In this document: positions 27,436 through 36,989 of the stretch, piece after piece
Numbering within the stretch: position 1 is the stretch's first letter
Layout: each line of letters opens with the position of its first letter
Assembly (NCBI RefSeq): GCF_000016645.1
Contig: NC_009441.1
Coordinates: forward strand, 5,208,001 to 5,272,000
Direction: 5' to 3'
Source of the DNA: Flavobacterium johnsoniae UW101
Lineage (GTDB): Bacteria > Bacteroidota > Bacteroidia > Flavobacteriales > Flavobacteriaceae
DNA length: 64,000 bases
Position numbers and translations under genes: made by a program
The notes under the pieces: model-generated
Databases searched by the model: none
The model's input: the letters and a program-made list of their open reading frames with translations, nothing else
What the model was told of the DNA's origin: nothing

Positions 27436-29034
27436 ATGCAAAAAATATTCATTTTATATTTTTTCATAATGGGTTTTTCTCTAACTGCGAAAGAGACAAA
27501 TCCAATTCTTGAAGAATTAGATAAAGTGCTTCTTAAAAAAGAAGTTTACCTGAAACAGAAATACCGCAAAATAGAAACTTTAAAAAAGAATGTATCAAAG
27601 TATACCGTAAGCCAGAACAACGAAGAGCTTTACAATACTTATATGTCATTGTTTGATGAATACAAATCATTCAAATACGATTCGGCATATTATTATTTAG
27701 AACAGTCAAAAATCAAGGCCAAAATCTTAAAAGATCCGAAGTATTTGGCTAAAAGCCGAATCAAAGAAGGTTTTGTACTTCTTTCCTCTGGATTATTTAA
27801 AGAAGCAATCGATACGCTGAATGTTATTGATGACAAAAAACTGGATCAAAAAAATAAATTTGAATATTATAACATTAAAGCCCGCGCATATTATGATTTA
27901 GCCGATTATAACCGTGATCAGCGTTTTAATATTCATTATGTACAGCAGGGAAATCATTTCCTTAAAAAAGCCTTAGAATTAATTGGAACCAATACAAATG
28001 AATATTGGGCTGCCGAGAGTTTAAAACGCCTAAAACAACAGGACTGGCGCGGTGCAGAATTTGCTTTCAGCTACTGGATTAATAACTATCATCTTCCGCC
28101 TGATTATTACGGAATTGCGACTTCTAGTCTTGGTTATATTTATTCTGAAAGAGGTTATACAAAAAAAGCCATTCATTACTTAGCACTTGCTGCTATTGCC
28201 GATGTTAAAAATGCAACCAAAGAAACCGTTGCACTTAGAAACCTCGCAAACGAGCTGTTTAAAATGGGATATTTAGACAAAGCAAACGAATATATCAATA
28301 TTGCAATGGATGATGCTACTTTTTACAATGCCAGACATCGCAAAATTGAAATTTCATCAATACTGCCTATTATCGAAAAGGCACAGCTGAATAATGTAAA
28401 AGACAAAAATGATAAACTGGAGAAGATTATCATATTATTGACAATCCTTACGCTGATAATCATTTTGTTCTCTATTATTATTTTCAAACAATTAAAAGAG
28501 AAAAATAAAGCCCGAAAAATAATGGCTTCGTCGTATGCACAATTACAGGAAATGAATGTAAGTTTAAGTGAAGCAAACGCAATTAAAGAAGAATATATTA
28601 CGTATTTCATTAAGGCAACATCGGCGTTTATTAATAAGATAGATCATATTCAAAAAAGCACGCTTCATAAAATCATTACAAAGAAAACAGATGAAGTTAT
28701 TGCGAGTTTAAAGCGTTATAATGTAAAGGAAGAAAGAGAAAATCTATTCCATCAGTTTGATGAAATTTTCTTGAAACTGTTCCCAACTTTTGTAACCGAT
28801 TTTAATAATTTGTTTCCAAACGATCATAAATGCATTGTAAAAAAAGGCGAACTTTTAAATACTGAACTCCGCATTTTTGCTCTGTACCGATTAGGTATTC
28901 AGGACAGCAGTCAAATGGCAGAATTTCTGGAACTTTCTGTGGCTACAATCTATACGTACAAAACCAGAATTAAAAGCAAATCTGATTTTAAAGATACTTT
29001 TGAGGAGAAAATTATGGCGATTAAGACTATTTAA
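27436..29034 (+). CDS. SusR-like TPR / transmembrane / HTH regulator
   Basis: The order is a signal peptide, about 300 residues of TPR-like helices (periplasmic), a transmembrane helix near residues 330-352 ([20 protein letters not shown]), a coiled segment, and a C-terminal DUF6377/SusR-type DNA-binding end. That end has [38 protein letters not shown]. Bacteroides SusR uses this layout to sense maltose-like sugars in the periplasm and activate sus genes. Divergence from the sus operon supports the same role here. Confidence 0.85.
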   Translation: MQKIFILYFFIMGFSLTAKETNPILEELDKVLLKKEVYLKQKYRKIETLKKNVSKYTVSQNNEELYNTYMSLFDEYKSFKYDSAYYYLEQSKIKAKILKDPKYLAKSRIKEGFVLLSSGLFKEAIDTLNVIDDKKLDQKNKFEYYNIKARAYYDLADYNRDQRFNIHYVQQGNHFLKKALELIGTNTNEYWAAESLKRLKQQDWRGAEFAFSYWINNYHLPPDYYGIATSSLGYIYSERGYTKKAIHYLALAAIADVKNATKETVALRNLANELFKMGYLDKANEYINIAMDDATFYNARHRKIEISSILPIIEKAQLNNVKDKNDKLEKIIILLTILTLIIILFSIIIFKQLKEKNKARKIMASSYAQLQEMNVSLSEANAIKEEYITYFIKATSAFINKIDHIQKSTLHKIITKKTDEVIASLKRYNVKEERENLFHQFDEIFLKLFPTFVTDFNNLFPNDHKCIVKKGELLNTELRIFALYRLGIQDSSQMAEFLELSVATIYTYKTRIKSKSDFKDTFEEKIMAIKTI

Positions 29035-29132
29035 GGGGCTAAGGTTCGAGATGCTAAGGTTCTAAGTTTTTTTCTCATTAAAAGCTTCGGAGAAGCGATA
29101 TATCTATAGAAAAACATTCATCTCATAAAAAG

Positions 29133-29180
29133 AAGCTCCAGCGGAGCGACACATTTTTCTATGTCGCTCCGCTGGAGCTT
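29133..29180. repeat. REP-like hairpin with GCTCC-GGAGC core
   Basis: Perfect 19-bp arms (29133-29151 and 29162-29180, core GCTCCAGCGGAGC) flank a 10-nt loop. TTTTCTACAAATATT follows, as in the element at 16978-17076. It lies between the convergent susR-like and desaturase genes. Confidence 0.8.
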
Positions 29181-29270
29181 TGCTGTATAAACATCAATTT
29201 TTTCTACAAATATTTCATCCCGCTGGGATATCATGAATTAAAATAATTCGTGAATTCGCGGTGAAAACTC

Positions 29271-30494
29271 TTATTCAACATTTTCCAACTGCAGAATCAT
29301 ATTTTGATAATATTTACTAAGCGAAAACAATTGTTCAGCGAAAATCATAATGGCGAGCGGAACAAAGAAAAACATGATTAGATTTTCTTCATATAAAAAA
29401 TAAGTTGTTATCATAAAAATACGAGTGTATTCAAGATAATAAATCCATTTTCGCTGTTCTAATATTGCACCGCAGTTAATTAAAGTGATAATGGTGATTG
29501 ATAGAACAAAAACTTTATCATAGATTTCTAAATTATCAAAATAATAGGTAAAAACCGTAAGAAGTAAAGTGCAAAGAGCCAATTGGATATAAAGATAATT
29601 TCTAAAACGAAGCCTTTGATGCGGATTGCTTTTATCCTGCAAAAATCGTTTTTCTAATATTGGACGAATATCCTGATCCATATTTGCCGGACTTCCAAAA
29701 ACGGCCTGCCATCTTGCTTTAAAACCTTTTGAGCGTTTCCATAACTCGTATATTTCAAAATAATAATGAAAATGCTGCCAAAGGAAACTGTAACTTTTCA
29801 GCGGATGTGTTAATCCGTATTTGGGTTTTTCTTCTTCTTCCTGAAAAGTACCAAAAAGACGGTCCCAAAAAGTAAACATATCTCCGTAATTTTTATCGAG
29901 ATATTTTTCATCAGAAGCATGATGAACACCGTGAATTGAAGGCGTTACAAAAATATACTCCAGCCATTTTATTTTACCAATAAGCTGTGTATGGGTAAAA
30001 AAAGAATAAGCGCCATGCACAATAAGCATGGTAATTACCATTGTGGGGTGAAAACCAATTAATGGCAGAATACACCAAAATCCCGTTCGAATAACAGCCT
30101 GAAAAGTAGTAATTCTGGCTGCAGCGGTAAAATTAAATTCTTCGCTGTGATGGTGAACAATATGTGCAGCCCAGAAAAAATTGACTTCGTGCCCTAGTCT
30201 GTGATACCAGTACCAAACAAAATCTGTTGCCAGAATCAATGCAGTCCAGACCAGAAATCCGCTTGGGATTTCAAAAATTCGATACTCGTCGTAAATCAAA
30301 TAATACAATTGATAAAAACTTGCGGCAACAAATAAATTAATCAATCGTTCTGCAATACCAATACTTATATTAGAAACAGAACTTTCATAATTAAAAATTT
30401 CAGGTCTTTTTTTTCGTTGTGCCAGCTTATATTCCAGAAATAAAAAAAGAAAGAAAGCGGGCATTGCAAAAGCTAGAAAATTAATATTTTTCAT
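29271..30494 (-). CDS. Fatty acid hydroxylase / sterol desaturase superfamily membrane enzyme
   Basis: 407 residues with several N-terminal helices and the di-iron histidine boxes HRLGHE, HIVHHHSEEFN and HGVHHASDEKYLDKNYG. The C-terminal third adds further helices. The superfamily hydroxylates or desaturates lipids at the membrane; the substrate here is unknown. The gene stands alone. Confidence 0.88.
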   Translation of the reverse strand: MKNINFLAFAMPAFFLFLFLEYKLAQRKKRPEIFNYESSVSNISIGIAERLINLFVAASFYQLYYLIYDEYRIFEIPSGFLVWTALILATDFVWYWYHRLGHEVNFFWAAHIVHHHSEEFNFTAAARITTFQAVIRTGFWCILPLIGFHPTMVITMLIVHGAYSFFTHTQLIGKIKWLEYIFVTPSIHGVHHASDEKYLDKNYGDMFTFWDRLFGTFQEEEEKPKYGLTHPLKSYSFLWQHFHYYFEIYELWKRSKGFKARWQAVFGSPANMDQDIRPILEKRFLQDKSNPHQRLRFRNYLYIQLALCTLLLTVFTYYFDNLEIYDKVFVLSITIITLINCGAILEQRKWIYYLEYTRIFMITTYFLYEENLIMFFFVPLAIMIFAEQLFSLSKYYQNMILQLENVE

Positions 30495-30634
30495 TTTTAA
30501 AGATTACTTTATTGATTTTTAAAGAACTAAAAACAACTAATTGAATTAAAAAGACAATTTCATCAATCAATATCTGCTGTTTTATGACATGATATTGACT
30601 GATGAAACCCATCTTAGATTATGGTTATAAAAAC

Positions 30635-31921
30635 TTAATTCTGTTTAAATTTTGGCGCTTCGAGAGCGACTTCTTTTACAGATTGTGTCTCGGCTACTTT
30701 TTTCAGCGCGATTATATACGCTGCAATTCTGGGCGTAACGTCATGTTTCACTGCAACTCTAAATACGGTTTCAAAACCTTTTTCTAAAATATCTTCCAGA
30801 CGTTTGTTAATCTGGTGAATTCTCCATGATTCTAATAATGAGTTTTGAAGCCACTCAAAATAAGAAACCGTAACACCGCCGGCATTTGCTAAAATATCCG
30901 GAACGACCAAAACGTTGTTTTCATGCAGAATTTTATCGGCATCAGATGAAACAGGACCGTTTGCTGCTTCGATAATTATTTTTGCGCGAATGTCTTTGGC
31001 ATTTTTCTGTGTAATTACATCTTCTTTTGCAGCCGGAATTAAAACATCAACATCTAAAAGCAGTAAATCTTCATGTTTAATGGCAACTGAATTTGGATAA
31101 CCTTTTATGGTTTTATTATTTAGATTGTAATACAAAATCAACTCTGGAATATTAATCCCGTCCGGATTGTAAAAAGCTTCTGAAACATCGCTTACGGCTA
31201 CAATCTTCACTCCTTTTTCGTATAAAAACAAAGCAGAATGCAGACCAACATTTCCAAATCCCTGAATTGCTGCCGTAGATCTTGCCGGTCTCAATTTTAA
31301 TTTTTCAAGTGCAAGCAGCGTAATAATGCTTACTCCTCTTCCTGTTGCTTCTACTCTGCCTAACGAACCTCCGGAATGCAGATGTTTCCCAGTTACAACA
31401 GCATGAATCGTTTTTCCGTGAACCAATGAAAATTCATCCATTAACCAGCCCATTTCGTCCGGGCCTGTCCCCATGTCCGGCGCAGGAACATCTTTTTCAG
31501 GGCCAAAAATATCGGATAACGCTTTTGTATAAGCTCTTGTAATTCTTTCTAATTCTGTTTTAGAAAGTGTTTTTGGATCGCAGATAATGCCGCCTTTTGC
31601 TCCTCCAAAGGGAATTCCGGTTACAGCAGATTTCCAGGTCATCCAGGCGGCCAATGCTTTTACTTCATCAAGGTTTACGGCAGTATCATAACGTATACCT
31701 CCTTTTGAAGGGCCTAAAGCTGTATTGTGAATTACGCGGTATCCTTCAAAGTTTTGTTCGGTTCCGTTATCTAATGTAATCGAAAAATTTACTACAATTT
31801 GTTTCTCAGGACGTTGCAGCTTTTGTCTGATCGATTCGTCTAAATTAAGAATATCGGCTGCTATATTAAACCTGTCAATCATCGATTGAAAGGGATTCTG
31901 TTTTATAATTTCTGTACTCAT
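30635..31921 (-). CDS. Glu/Leu/Phe/Val dehydrogenase (glutamate dehydrogenase)
   Basis: The start is placed at 31921 (MSTEIIKQNPFQSM), giving 428 residues, the usual length. The catalytic Lys region PFGGAKGGI and the Asp region VPAPDMGTGPDEM are intact, and the NAD(P) fold has GFGNVGLHSALFLYEKG. It should interconvert glutamate and 2-oxoglutarate plus ammonia in the cytoplasm. Confidence 0.92.
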   Translation of the reverse strand: MSTEIIKQNPFQSMIDRFNIAADILNLDESIRQKLQRPEKQIVVNFSITLDNGTEQNFEGYRVIHNTALGPSKGGIRYDTAVNLDEVKALAAWMTWKSAVTGIPFGGAKGGIICDPKTLSKTELERITRAYTKALSDIFGPEKDVPAPDMGTGPDEMGWLMDEFSLVHGKTIHAVVTGKHLHSGGSLGRVEATGRGVSIITLLALEKLKLRPARSTAAIQGFGNVGLHSALFLYEKGVKIVAVSDVSEAFYNPDGINIPELILYYNLNNKTIKGYPNSVAIKHEDLLLLDVDVLIPAAKEDVITQKNAKDIRAKIIIEAANGPVSSDADKILHENNVLVVPDILANAGGVTVSYFEWLQNSLLESWRIHQINKRLEDILEKGFETVFRVAVKHDVTPRIAAYIIALKKVAETQSVKEVALEAPKFKQN

Positions 31922-32086
31922 AGTATTTATTTTAAATTTTTGGGGTTTATAGAATTTGGGTTTAATAAAGTTTATCGGCAATAAAATCAACAGCACATAC
32001 AACACGGAATTTTTGTCTGAAAACTGTGCATCGTACTATTTAAATTTCTATTTGATCTCATTGTATTGGTTTTACTATTTCTAAAA

Positions 32087-32115
32087 AAAGCCTTTCATGG
32101 TGCATGAAAGGCTCA
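32087..32115 (-). terminator. Terminator of the 28-codon ORF
   Basis: AGCCTTTCATG / CATGAAAGGCT (32089-32099, 32103-32113) form a perfect 11-bp stem. The minus-strand tail is seven T's, and A's on the other side also make it usable in the + direction. Confidence 0.8.
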
Positions 32116-32146
32116 AAAAAAAAATAACTAACAAGTACTTTCTCTA

Positions 32147-32233
32147 TTAACGCCATTTCATCCCATAGTTTGACATGCAGCACATCGTCAAGCAGCACAT
32201 AAACGGGATGATATTTAGAATATAGTTTTTCAT
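32147..32233 (-). CDS. 28-residue Cys/Met-rich small protein (candidate)
   Basis: The ORF runs from ATG at 32233 to TAA at 32147-32149. The 28-residue product has a hydrophobic N-terminal half, then MCCLTMCCMS with two Cys pairs, and a basic end. A TAAATTTG -7 box lies 8 bp upstream and a strong terminator 33 bp downstream, so the locus looks like its own short transcription unit in an otherwise gene-free 434-bp gap. With so short a leader the mRNA would be nearly leaderless. The Cys/Met content suggests metal or redox chemistry, but that is speculation; a small RNA is the alternative. Confidence 0.45.
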   Translation of the reverse strand: MKNYILNIIPFMCCLTMCCMSNYGMKWR

Positions 32234-32241
32234 TGTTATGA

Positions 32242-32249
32242 CAAATTTA
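32242..32249 (-). promoter_or_regulatory. TAnnTTTG -7 box upstream of the 28-codon ORF
   Basis: TAAATTTG on the minus strand is an exact match to the -7 consensus. No TTTG lies 17-23 bp upstream, so the promoter is only half-supported. Confidence 0.4.
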
Positions 32250-32355
32250 TAAATATATTTTATAAATTCTATCGAATTAGTAGAGTTAATTTTAAAAAAA
32301 ATGCAAATTAACAGCAAAACAACTGTAAATTAAGACCTTAAAACAGTAAAAAAAA

Positions 32356-33210
32356 TTACATAAATTGCGAGAAAACGATAAAAATGATCGCAATTAAGGC
32401 TAAAAAGATACCTATGAAGTTAATTTTTGATAGTTTTTCTTTGAAAAAAAGCAGACCGACAAGACTTCCTAAAACAATAACTCCCATATTCATTCCGGCA
32501 AAAACTGTTGAAGGATTTTCGGCAAAAGCTTTATGTGCTTTTAAATAAAATAGAATATTTCCGAAATTGAAAATACCAACTAAGGCTCCAAAAAGAATAT
32601 TTTTAGAACTTAATTTTACTTTTTTCAAAACTACATTATACACTACTACCAATAAAGAAACGGCAAGAGAAATATCAAATACAATAAACAAAGATGTTGT
32701 ATAAGGCAAAGCGGTAAAAAGCGCAATCTGTTTAAAAAGAATATCGATAATCCCGAATCCTAAAAATACAGCGGCCGGAAATATCCATTTGTTCTGATCG
32801 TTAGTTGATTGCTTTCTTAAGATGAAAAGAAGGGCTATAAAACCAATTATAAGTCCGATAACTTTATAAGTATTAAAATCTTCCTTAAAAATTAACCAGG
32901 CGGCAATTATCGGAATAAACAAAGACAAACGCTGTGCGGCATCAGTCTTTACGATTCCCATATATTTGATGGAAGTAAACAAAAACAAGAAAACAATTGG
33001 CAGTAAAACGCCCACTGCTGCATAAATATTCCAAGGTGCATCTGCATGAACAACCGTTAAATCCGGACTAAAGGTAAAATAGCAGAGTATTAAGGCTGTT
33101 ACATAATTGAACGTAATAATCTGAATAGGATCTGCATTGTATTTTCGGGTTATTTTGAAAATCACACCCACCGTAACACTGCACAATACACTTAAAATAA
33201 GAAACAACAT
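32356..33210 (-). CDS. EamA/DMT superfamily transporter
   Basis: 284 residues with ten predicted transmembrane helices in two five-helix halves. The end of the second half (PSTVFAGMNMGVIVLGSLVGLLFFKEKLSKINFIGIFLALIAI) is typical of drug/metabolite transporter proteins. The substrate is unknown. Confidence 0.85.
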   Translation of the reverse strand: MLFLILSVLCSVTVGVIFKITRKYNADPIQIITFNYVTALILCYFTFSPDLTVVHADAPWNIYAAVGVLLPIVFLFLFTSIKYMGIVKTDAAQRLSLFIPIIAAWLIFKEDFNTYKVIGLIIGFIALLFILRKQSTNDQNKWIFPAAVFLGFGIIDILFKQIALFTALPYTTSLFIVFDISLAVSLLVVVYNVVLKKVKLSSKNILFGALVGIFNFGNILFYLKAHKAFAENPSTVFAGMNMGVIVLGSLVGLLFFKEKLSKINFIGIFLALIAIIFIVFSQFM

Positions 33211-33261
33211 AAATTTATATTTTGAGGGGTAAAAGTAAAGTATTCTAAATTTAAAAGGCCC

Positions 33262-33283
33262 AGCCGGTTTTAAAAAACCGGCT
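33262..33283 (-). terminator. Hairpin after the MoxR-type gene
   Basis: AGCCGGTTTT / AAAACCGGCT is a perfect 10-bp stem with a short A loop, 33 bp past the stop of the MoxR-like gene. The T-tail is weak. Confidence 0.6.
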
Positions 33284-33315
33284 AGACCAGATTAAAATTC
33301 TAAAAAGAAAGCTCT

Positions 33316-34779
33316 TTAAAGTTTGCTGATATAACTTCCGTACATATCTTTAAACTGATGTCCTTGTGCAAAACGATCTTTACTCAGTTTTTTATATTCT
33401 ACCAATGCCCATAAAACAAATTCTTTCATGAAATACTGATCCTTTTTATCTAATTCAGGATGGTATTTTTTCAGTAAAAGATCTAAAGGTGTTACTTCAT
33501 CTAAAATACTTTGGTATTCCGCATCAGAAGCATCGTCTAATAATTCGAAACCGCTTTCTGCAAAAAACCATTCGATCAAATCAGAATATGGTGTTTTTTC
33601 TCCCGGTTTTTCTAGTTTCTCAATTTTCGGAAATAAGGATGGAAACAAAGTTCGAATTGCTGAACCAATTAAATGCTGTGCTACAACAGCTGCTCCCTCC
33701 TGCTCTCCTTCATAAACCAATTCTACTTTTCCGGTAATAGCTGGAATGATTCCCATAAAATCTGATAAACGCAGATTGGTTTTATCTACTCCGGATTTTA
33801 AAGCTCGGCGTTCTGCACTGCTGATCAGGTTTTCAAAAGCCGTAATACTCATTCTGGCACTTACACCGCTTTTATTGTCGATGTATTCGCTTTCGCGTGC
33901 TTCAAAACTAATTTGTTCTAAAATATCTCTGGCTAAACTCGGCACATACACTATATCGCTTTGGTTTTGATCCAGTTTAGCTTCCTGCTGTGTAATGGTT
34001 CTTGCAATTTCTACGGTTTCAGGATAATGCGTTAAAATCTGCGAACCTATTCTGTCTTTTAAAGGTGTTACAATACTTCCTCTATTGGTATAATCTTCTG
34101 GATTTGCGGTAAAAATAAACTGCATATCAAGAGGCATTCTCAATTTAAAACCACGAATTTGAATATCTCCTTCCTGCAGAATATTGAATAATGCAACCTG
34201 AATTCTGGCTTGTAAATCAGGTAATTCGTTGATTACAAAAATACAGCGGTTTGCTCTCGGAATCATTCCGAAATGAATTACGCGGTCATCTGCGTATGAT
34301 AATTTTAAATTTGCTGCTTTAATTGGGTCAACATCACCAATTAAATCAGCAACTGTAACATCTGGAGTTGCTAATTTTTCGAAGAAACGTTCGCTTCTGT
34401 GCAGCCACGAAATTGGAGTTTCATCTCCTTTCTCTTCAATTAGATCTTTTGCAAAACGCGAAATTGGATTCAGCGGATCATCATTGATTTCTGAACCTGT
34501 TACAAACGGAATGTATTCATCTAATAATTCGACCATTTTACGTGCCAAACGTGTTTTTGCTTGTCCGCGAAGTCCAAGTAAATTGATATTATGACGAGAA
34601 AGAATTGCACGTTCTAATTCTGGGATTACCGTATTTTCAAATCCGTGAACACCTTCAAAAACTGGTTTTCCGGTTTTGATTTTCTCACGAAGATTATTTC
34701 GTAATTCGTCCTTTATACCTGTGCTTTTATATCCTGCAGCTTTTAACTGCCCTAATGTTTTTATATTGTTTATTTCCAT
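33316..34779 (-). CDS. MoxR/magnesium-chelatase-type AAA+ ATPase
   Basis: 487 residues. The P-loop GLRGQAKT has the MoxR/RavA form GxxGxAKT and Walker B is CIFVINELPDL. The sensor region reads MQFIFTANPEDYTNRGS, and the C-terminal lid is helical. With the VWA gene just upstream in the same direction it forms a MoxR-VWA pair, thought to act as a chaperone or metal-insertion machine. The target is unknown. Confidence 0.85.
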   Translation of the reverse strand: MEINNIKTLGQLKAAGYKSTGIKDELRNNLREKIKTGKPVFEGVHGFENTVIPELERAILSRHNINLLGLRGQAKTRLARKMVELLDEYIPFVTGSEINDDPLNPISRFAKDLIEEKGDETPISWLHRSERFFEKLATPDVTVADLIGDVDPIKAANLKLSYADDRVIHFGMIPRANRCIFVINELPDLQARIQVALFNILQEGDIQIRGFKLRMPLDMQFIFTANPEDYTNRGSIVTPLKDRIGSQILTHYPETVEIARTITQQEAKLDQNQSDIVYVPSLARDILEQISFEARESEYIDNKSGVSARMSITAFENLISSAERRALKSGVDKTNLRLSDFMGIIPAITGKVELVYEGEQEGAAVVAQHLIGSAIRTLFPSLFPKIEKLEKPGEKTPYSDLIEWFFAESGFELLDDASDAEYQSILDEVTPLDLLLKKYHPELDKKDQYFMKEFVLWALVEYKKLSKDRFAQGHQFKDMYGSYISKL

Positions 34780-34930
34780 TTTTATTGAAATATAGATTTT
34801 GTTATTGTTTTTATCTTCTGCAGATTATAAGCCTTGAATTTAATTTAAACACCAGCTGGCAAAAAAACAGCGCTTCGACTTCGCTCAGCGTGACAACTGC
34901 GGCAGAGACTGATTACTGTGACTGAACACT

Positions 34931-36049
34931 TTACCTAACTCTCTTTTTCCTATTCGTTTCATAATCTTCAAAAATCATTTCGCCCAGACCTTTTAGTCCT
35001 GTATAAAATGCTTTTCCCTGATTAGCTTCTGTAAAATGATTTACAAAACGCTGTAGATACGGATCATTGGCAATCATGAAAGTCGTAATTGGAATATGTA
35101 ATTTTCTGGCCTGCTGTGCCTGCGTATAGCATTTGTCTACGATATATTCGTCGAGGCCGTTACTGTTCATATAATACGAACCGTCACGTTCGCGCACACA
35201 GCTTGGCTTCCCGTCGGTAATCATAAAAATCTGCTTGTTCGTATTTCGTTTTCGGCGTAAAATATCCATTGCCAACTGAAGTCCGGCAACTGTATTGGTA
35301 TGATAGGGTCCAACTTGTAAATAAGGCAAATCTTTAATTGGGATTGTCCAGGCATCATTTCCAAAAACCAAAATATCAAGTGTGTCTTTTGGATAACGTG
35401 TTGTGATTAATTCTGCCAAAGCCATTGCAACTTTTTTGGCAGGCGTGATTCTATCTTCGCCATACAAAATCATACTGTGGCTTATGTCGATCATTAAAAC
35501 GGTGCTCATTTGTGCTTTGTGCTGTGTTTCTTCTACAACCAAGTCATTTTCAGTCAGCATGAAACTTTCGACACCGTTATTGATTTGGGCATTTCGCAGA
35601 CTTTCGGTTAACGAAATACGTTCTAAACCGTCGCCAAAATTAAATTCACGAAATTCTCCGGTATGTTCATCACCATTTCCGGCATGTTTTGTTTTGTGAT
35701 TTCCGTTTCCGGAACGTTTCAGATTTCCAAAAATCTGATCTAAAGCCTGCTGTCGAATCGCACGTTCTGTTTTAGCCGTAATTCCAAAACCGTTCGTTCC
35801 GTCTTCTTTGACTTCGTCTTTTATATAACCTTTCTTTTTTAAATCTTCGATAAAATCATCGATTGTGTAGTTCTCGTCGGTCAGTTTATATTCTATATCT
35901 AACTCACGAAGCCAGCTGATTGCTTCATCAAAATCACCCGAAGTATGGGTGATCAGCTCTTTGAAAATGCCAAAAAGTTTTTCAAACGGAGACTGAAAAG
36001 GGGCTTCGTACGACTTAAAATAAAAACCTTTTTTAAATTCGTTTTTCAT
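34931..36049 (-). CDS. VWA-domain protein, partner of MoxR ATPase
   Basis: The C-terminal half is a von Willebrand A domain with the MIDAS start MIDISHSM and later MITDGKPSCV. The N-terminal half is charged and helical. No signal peptide, so cytoplasmic. The 151-bp gap to the AAA+ gene contains TTCGACTTCGCTCAGCGTGA (about 34866-34885), a dispersed flavobacterial repeat sequence. Confidence 0.82.
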   Translation of the reverse strand: MKNEFKKGFYFKSYEAPFQSPFEKLFGIFKELITHTSGDFDEAISWLRELDIEYKLTDENYTIDDFIEDLKKKGYIKDEVKEDGTNGFGITAKTERAIRQQALDQIFGNLKRSGNGNHKTKHAGNGDEHTGEFREFNFGDGLERISLTESLRNAQINNGVESFMLTENDLVVEETQHKAQMSTVLMIDISHSMILYGEDRITPAKKVAMALAELITTRYPKDTLDILVFGNDAWTIPIKDLPYLQVGPYHTNTVAGLQLAMDILRRKRNTNKQIFMITDGKPSCVRERDGSYYMNSNGLDEYIVDKCYTQAQQARKLHIPITTFMIANDPYLQRFVNHFTEANQGKAFYTGLKGLGEMIFEDYETNRKKRVR

Positions 36050-36155
36050 AATTTTAAAATTACGTTTTTTTAGAATTATGAAAAACGAAACGTTTATTAA
36101 TTTTTAGTTAAAATATTTAACCAAAATCTACTACTAACAGTGTTAGATATAATAA

Positions 36156-36554
36156 TTATTCAAACTTTCCGTCAACATAAAACCAAGCGCCATTTTCGAA
36201 TTTAAAAGTAGAAAATTCGTAATGTATTTGAGGTTTTTGATCAGAATCTAAAAAATAAGCTTTAAACTCAACTGTATTTTCGGTAAAACTCAAAATTTCC
36301 AGTTTCTGCCATTTATTTTCTTGTGCCCATCTTAAAATTTCTGTTTTAGAATAATATTTTCTTTCAGAAATATAGGTCGTTTCTATAAGATAATCAGCAT
36401 TATGGCTAGCATAAGCAGAATATCTGGAACGCATTAAGGCCAAAGCTGCTGGTGCTTTTTGATTCTTTTGGAGATATAATCCGCAGCAATTTTCAAAAAG
36501 TAATCCTGTGTCACAAAAGCAGATTTTATTCTCCATCGACTGGTTCTTCTCCAT
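36156..36554 (-). CDS. YchJ-family SEC-C motif protein
   Basis: An N-terminal SEC-C-like zinc motif (CFCDTGLLFENCCG) is followed by RSRYSAYASHNADYLIETTY, the signature of the YchJ/UPF0225 family (132 aa). It overlaps the end of the upstream gene: starts are possible at 36554 or 36536. Function is unknown; SEC-C motifs bind zinc. Confidence 0.8.
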   Translation of the reverse strand: MEKNQSMENKICFCDTGLLFENCCGLYLQKNQKAPAALALMRSRYSAYASHNADYLIETTYISERKYYSKTEILRWAQENKWQKLEILSFTENTVEFKAYFLDSDQKPQIHYEFSTFKFENGAWFYVDGKFE

Positions 36555-36759
36555 TAATTTTAACGTGAAGCTGATTTAATAAAACCTGATAACGGCTGAT
36601 TTCTCTCACTTCTTCATCTTCTTCAGCAAAATCAATCATTTCGTCTAGCGTATCACTTACTTCAAGAAGTTTATTATTGGCTTCTCTGGAATCTCCTGCA
36701 GCAATTAAATCAATGATTTCCTGAACGCTGGCTTTTAAGGTTTCGAATTTATTACTCAT
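36526..36759 (-). CDS. Small acidic helical protein, unknown
   Basis: The start is placed at 36759 (MSNKFETLKASVQ), giving 77 residues. It is predicted all-helical and very acidic (DEMIDFAEEDEEVREI). It overlaps the YchJ start by up to 29 bp, so both are translated from one mRNA. No family is recognised. Confidence 0.6.
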   Translation of the reverse strand: MSNKFETLKASVQEIIDLIAAGDSREANNKLLEVSDTLDEMIDFAEEDEEVREISRYQVLLNQLHVKINGEEPVDGE

Positions 36760-36848
36760 GGTTATTTTTGTTTGAGGTTTCAAGCTGCAGGTTTCAAGTT
36801 GCCGCATAACGTGAAACTTGAAACCTAAAACTTGAAACTATAATTTAT

Positions 36849-36989
36849 TTACTCTTTACTTTCGTTGAATTTTTTCACAATTTCTTTCAGTTTTTCTTTG
36901 CGGGAAACTTCGGCTTGTTTTTTCTTTGCCTGGGCTTTGTGCAATTTGTCATTGTGAATTTTGATATTTCGTTCATTATTGCGTCCCAT
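36849..36989 (-). CDS. 46-residue basic small protein
   Basis: An ORF of 46 codons from ATG at 36989 to TAA at 36849-36851. It is almost entirely Lys, Asn, Glu and Gln and probably one long helix. It overlaps the 3' end of the upstream gene by 14 bp in another frame, the coupling expected of real genes. No function is known. Confidence 0.5.
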   Translation of the reverse strand: MGRNNERNIKIHNDKLHKAQAKKKQAEVSRKEKLKEIVKKFNESKE

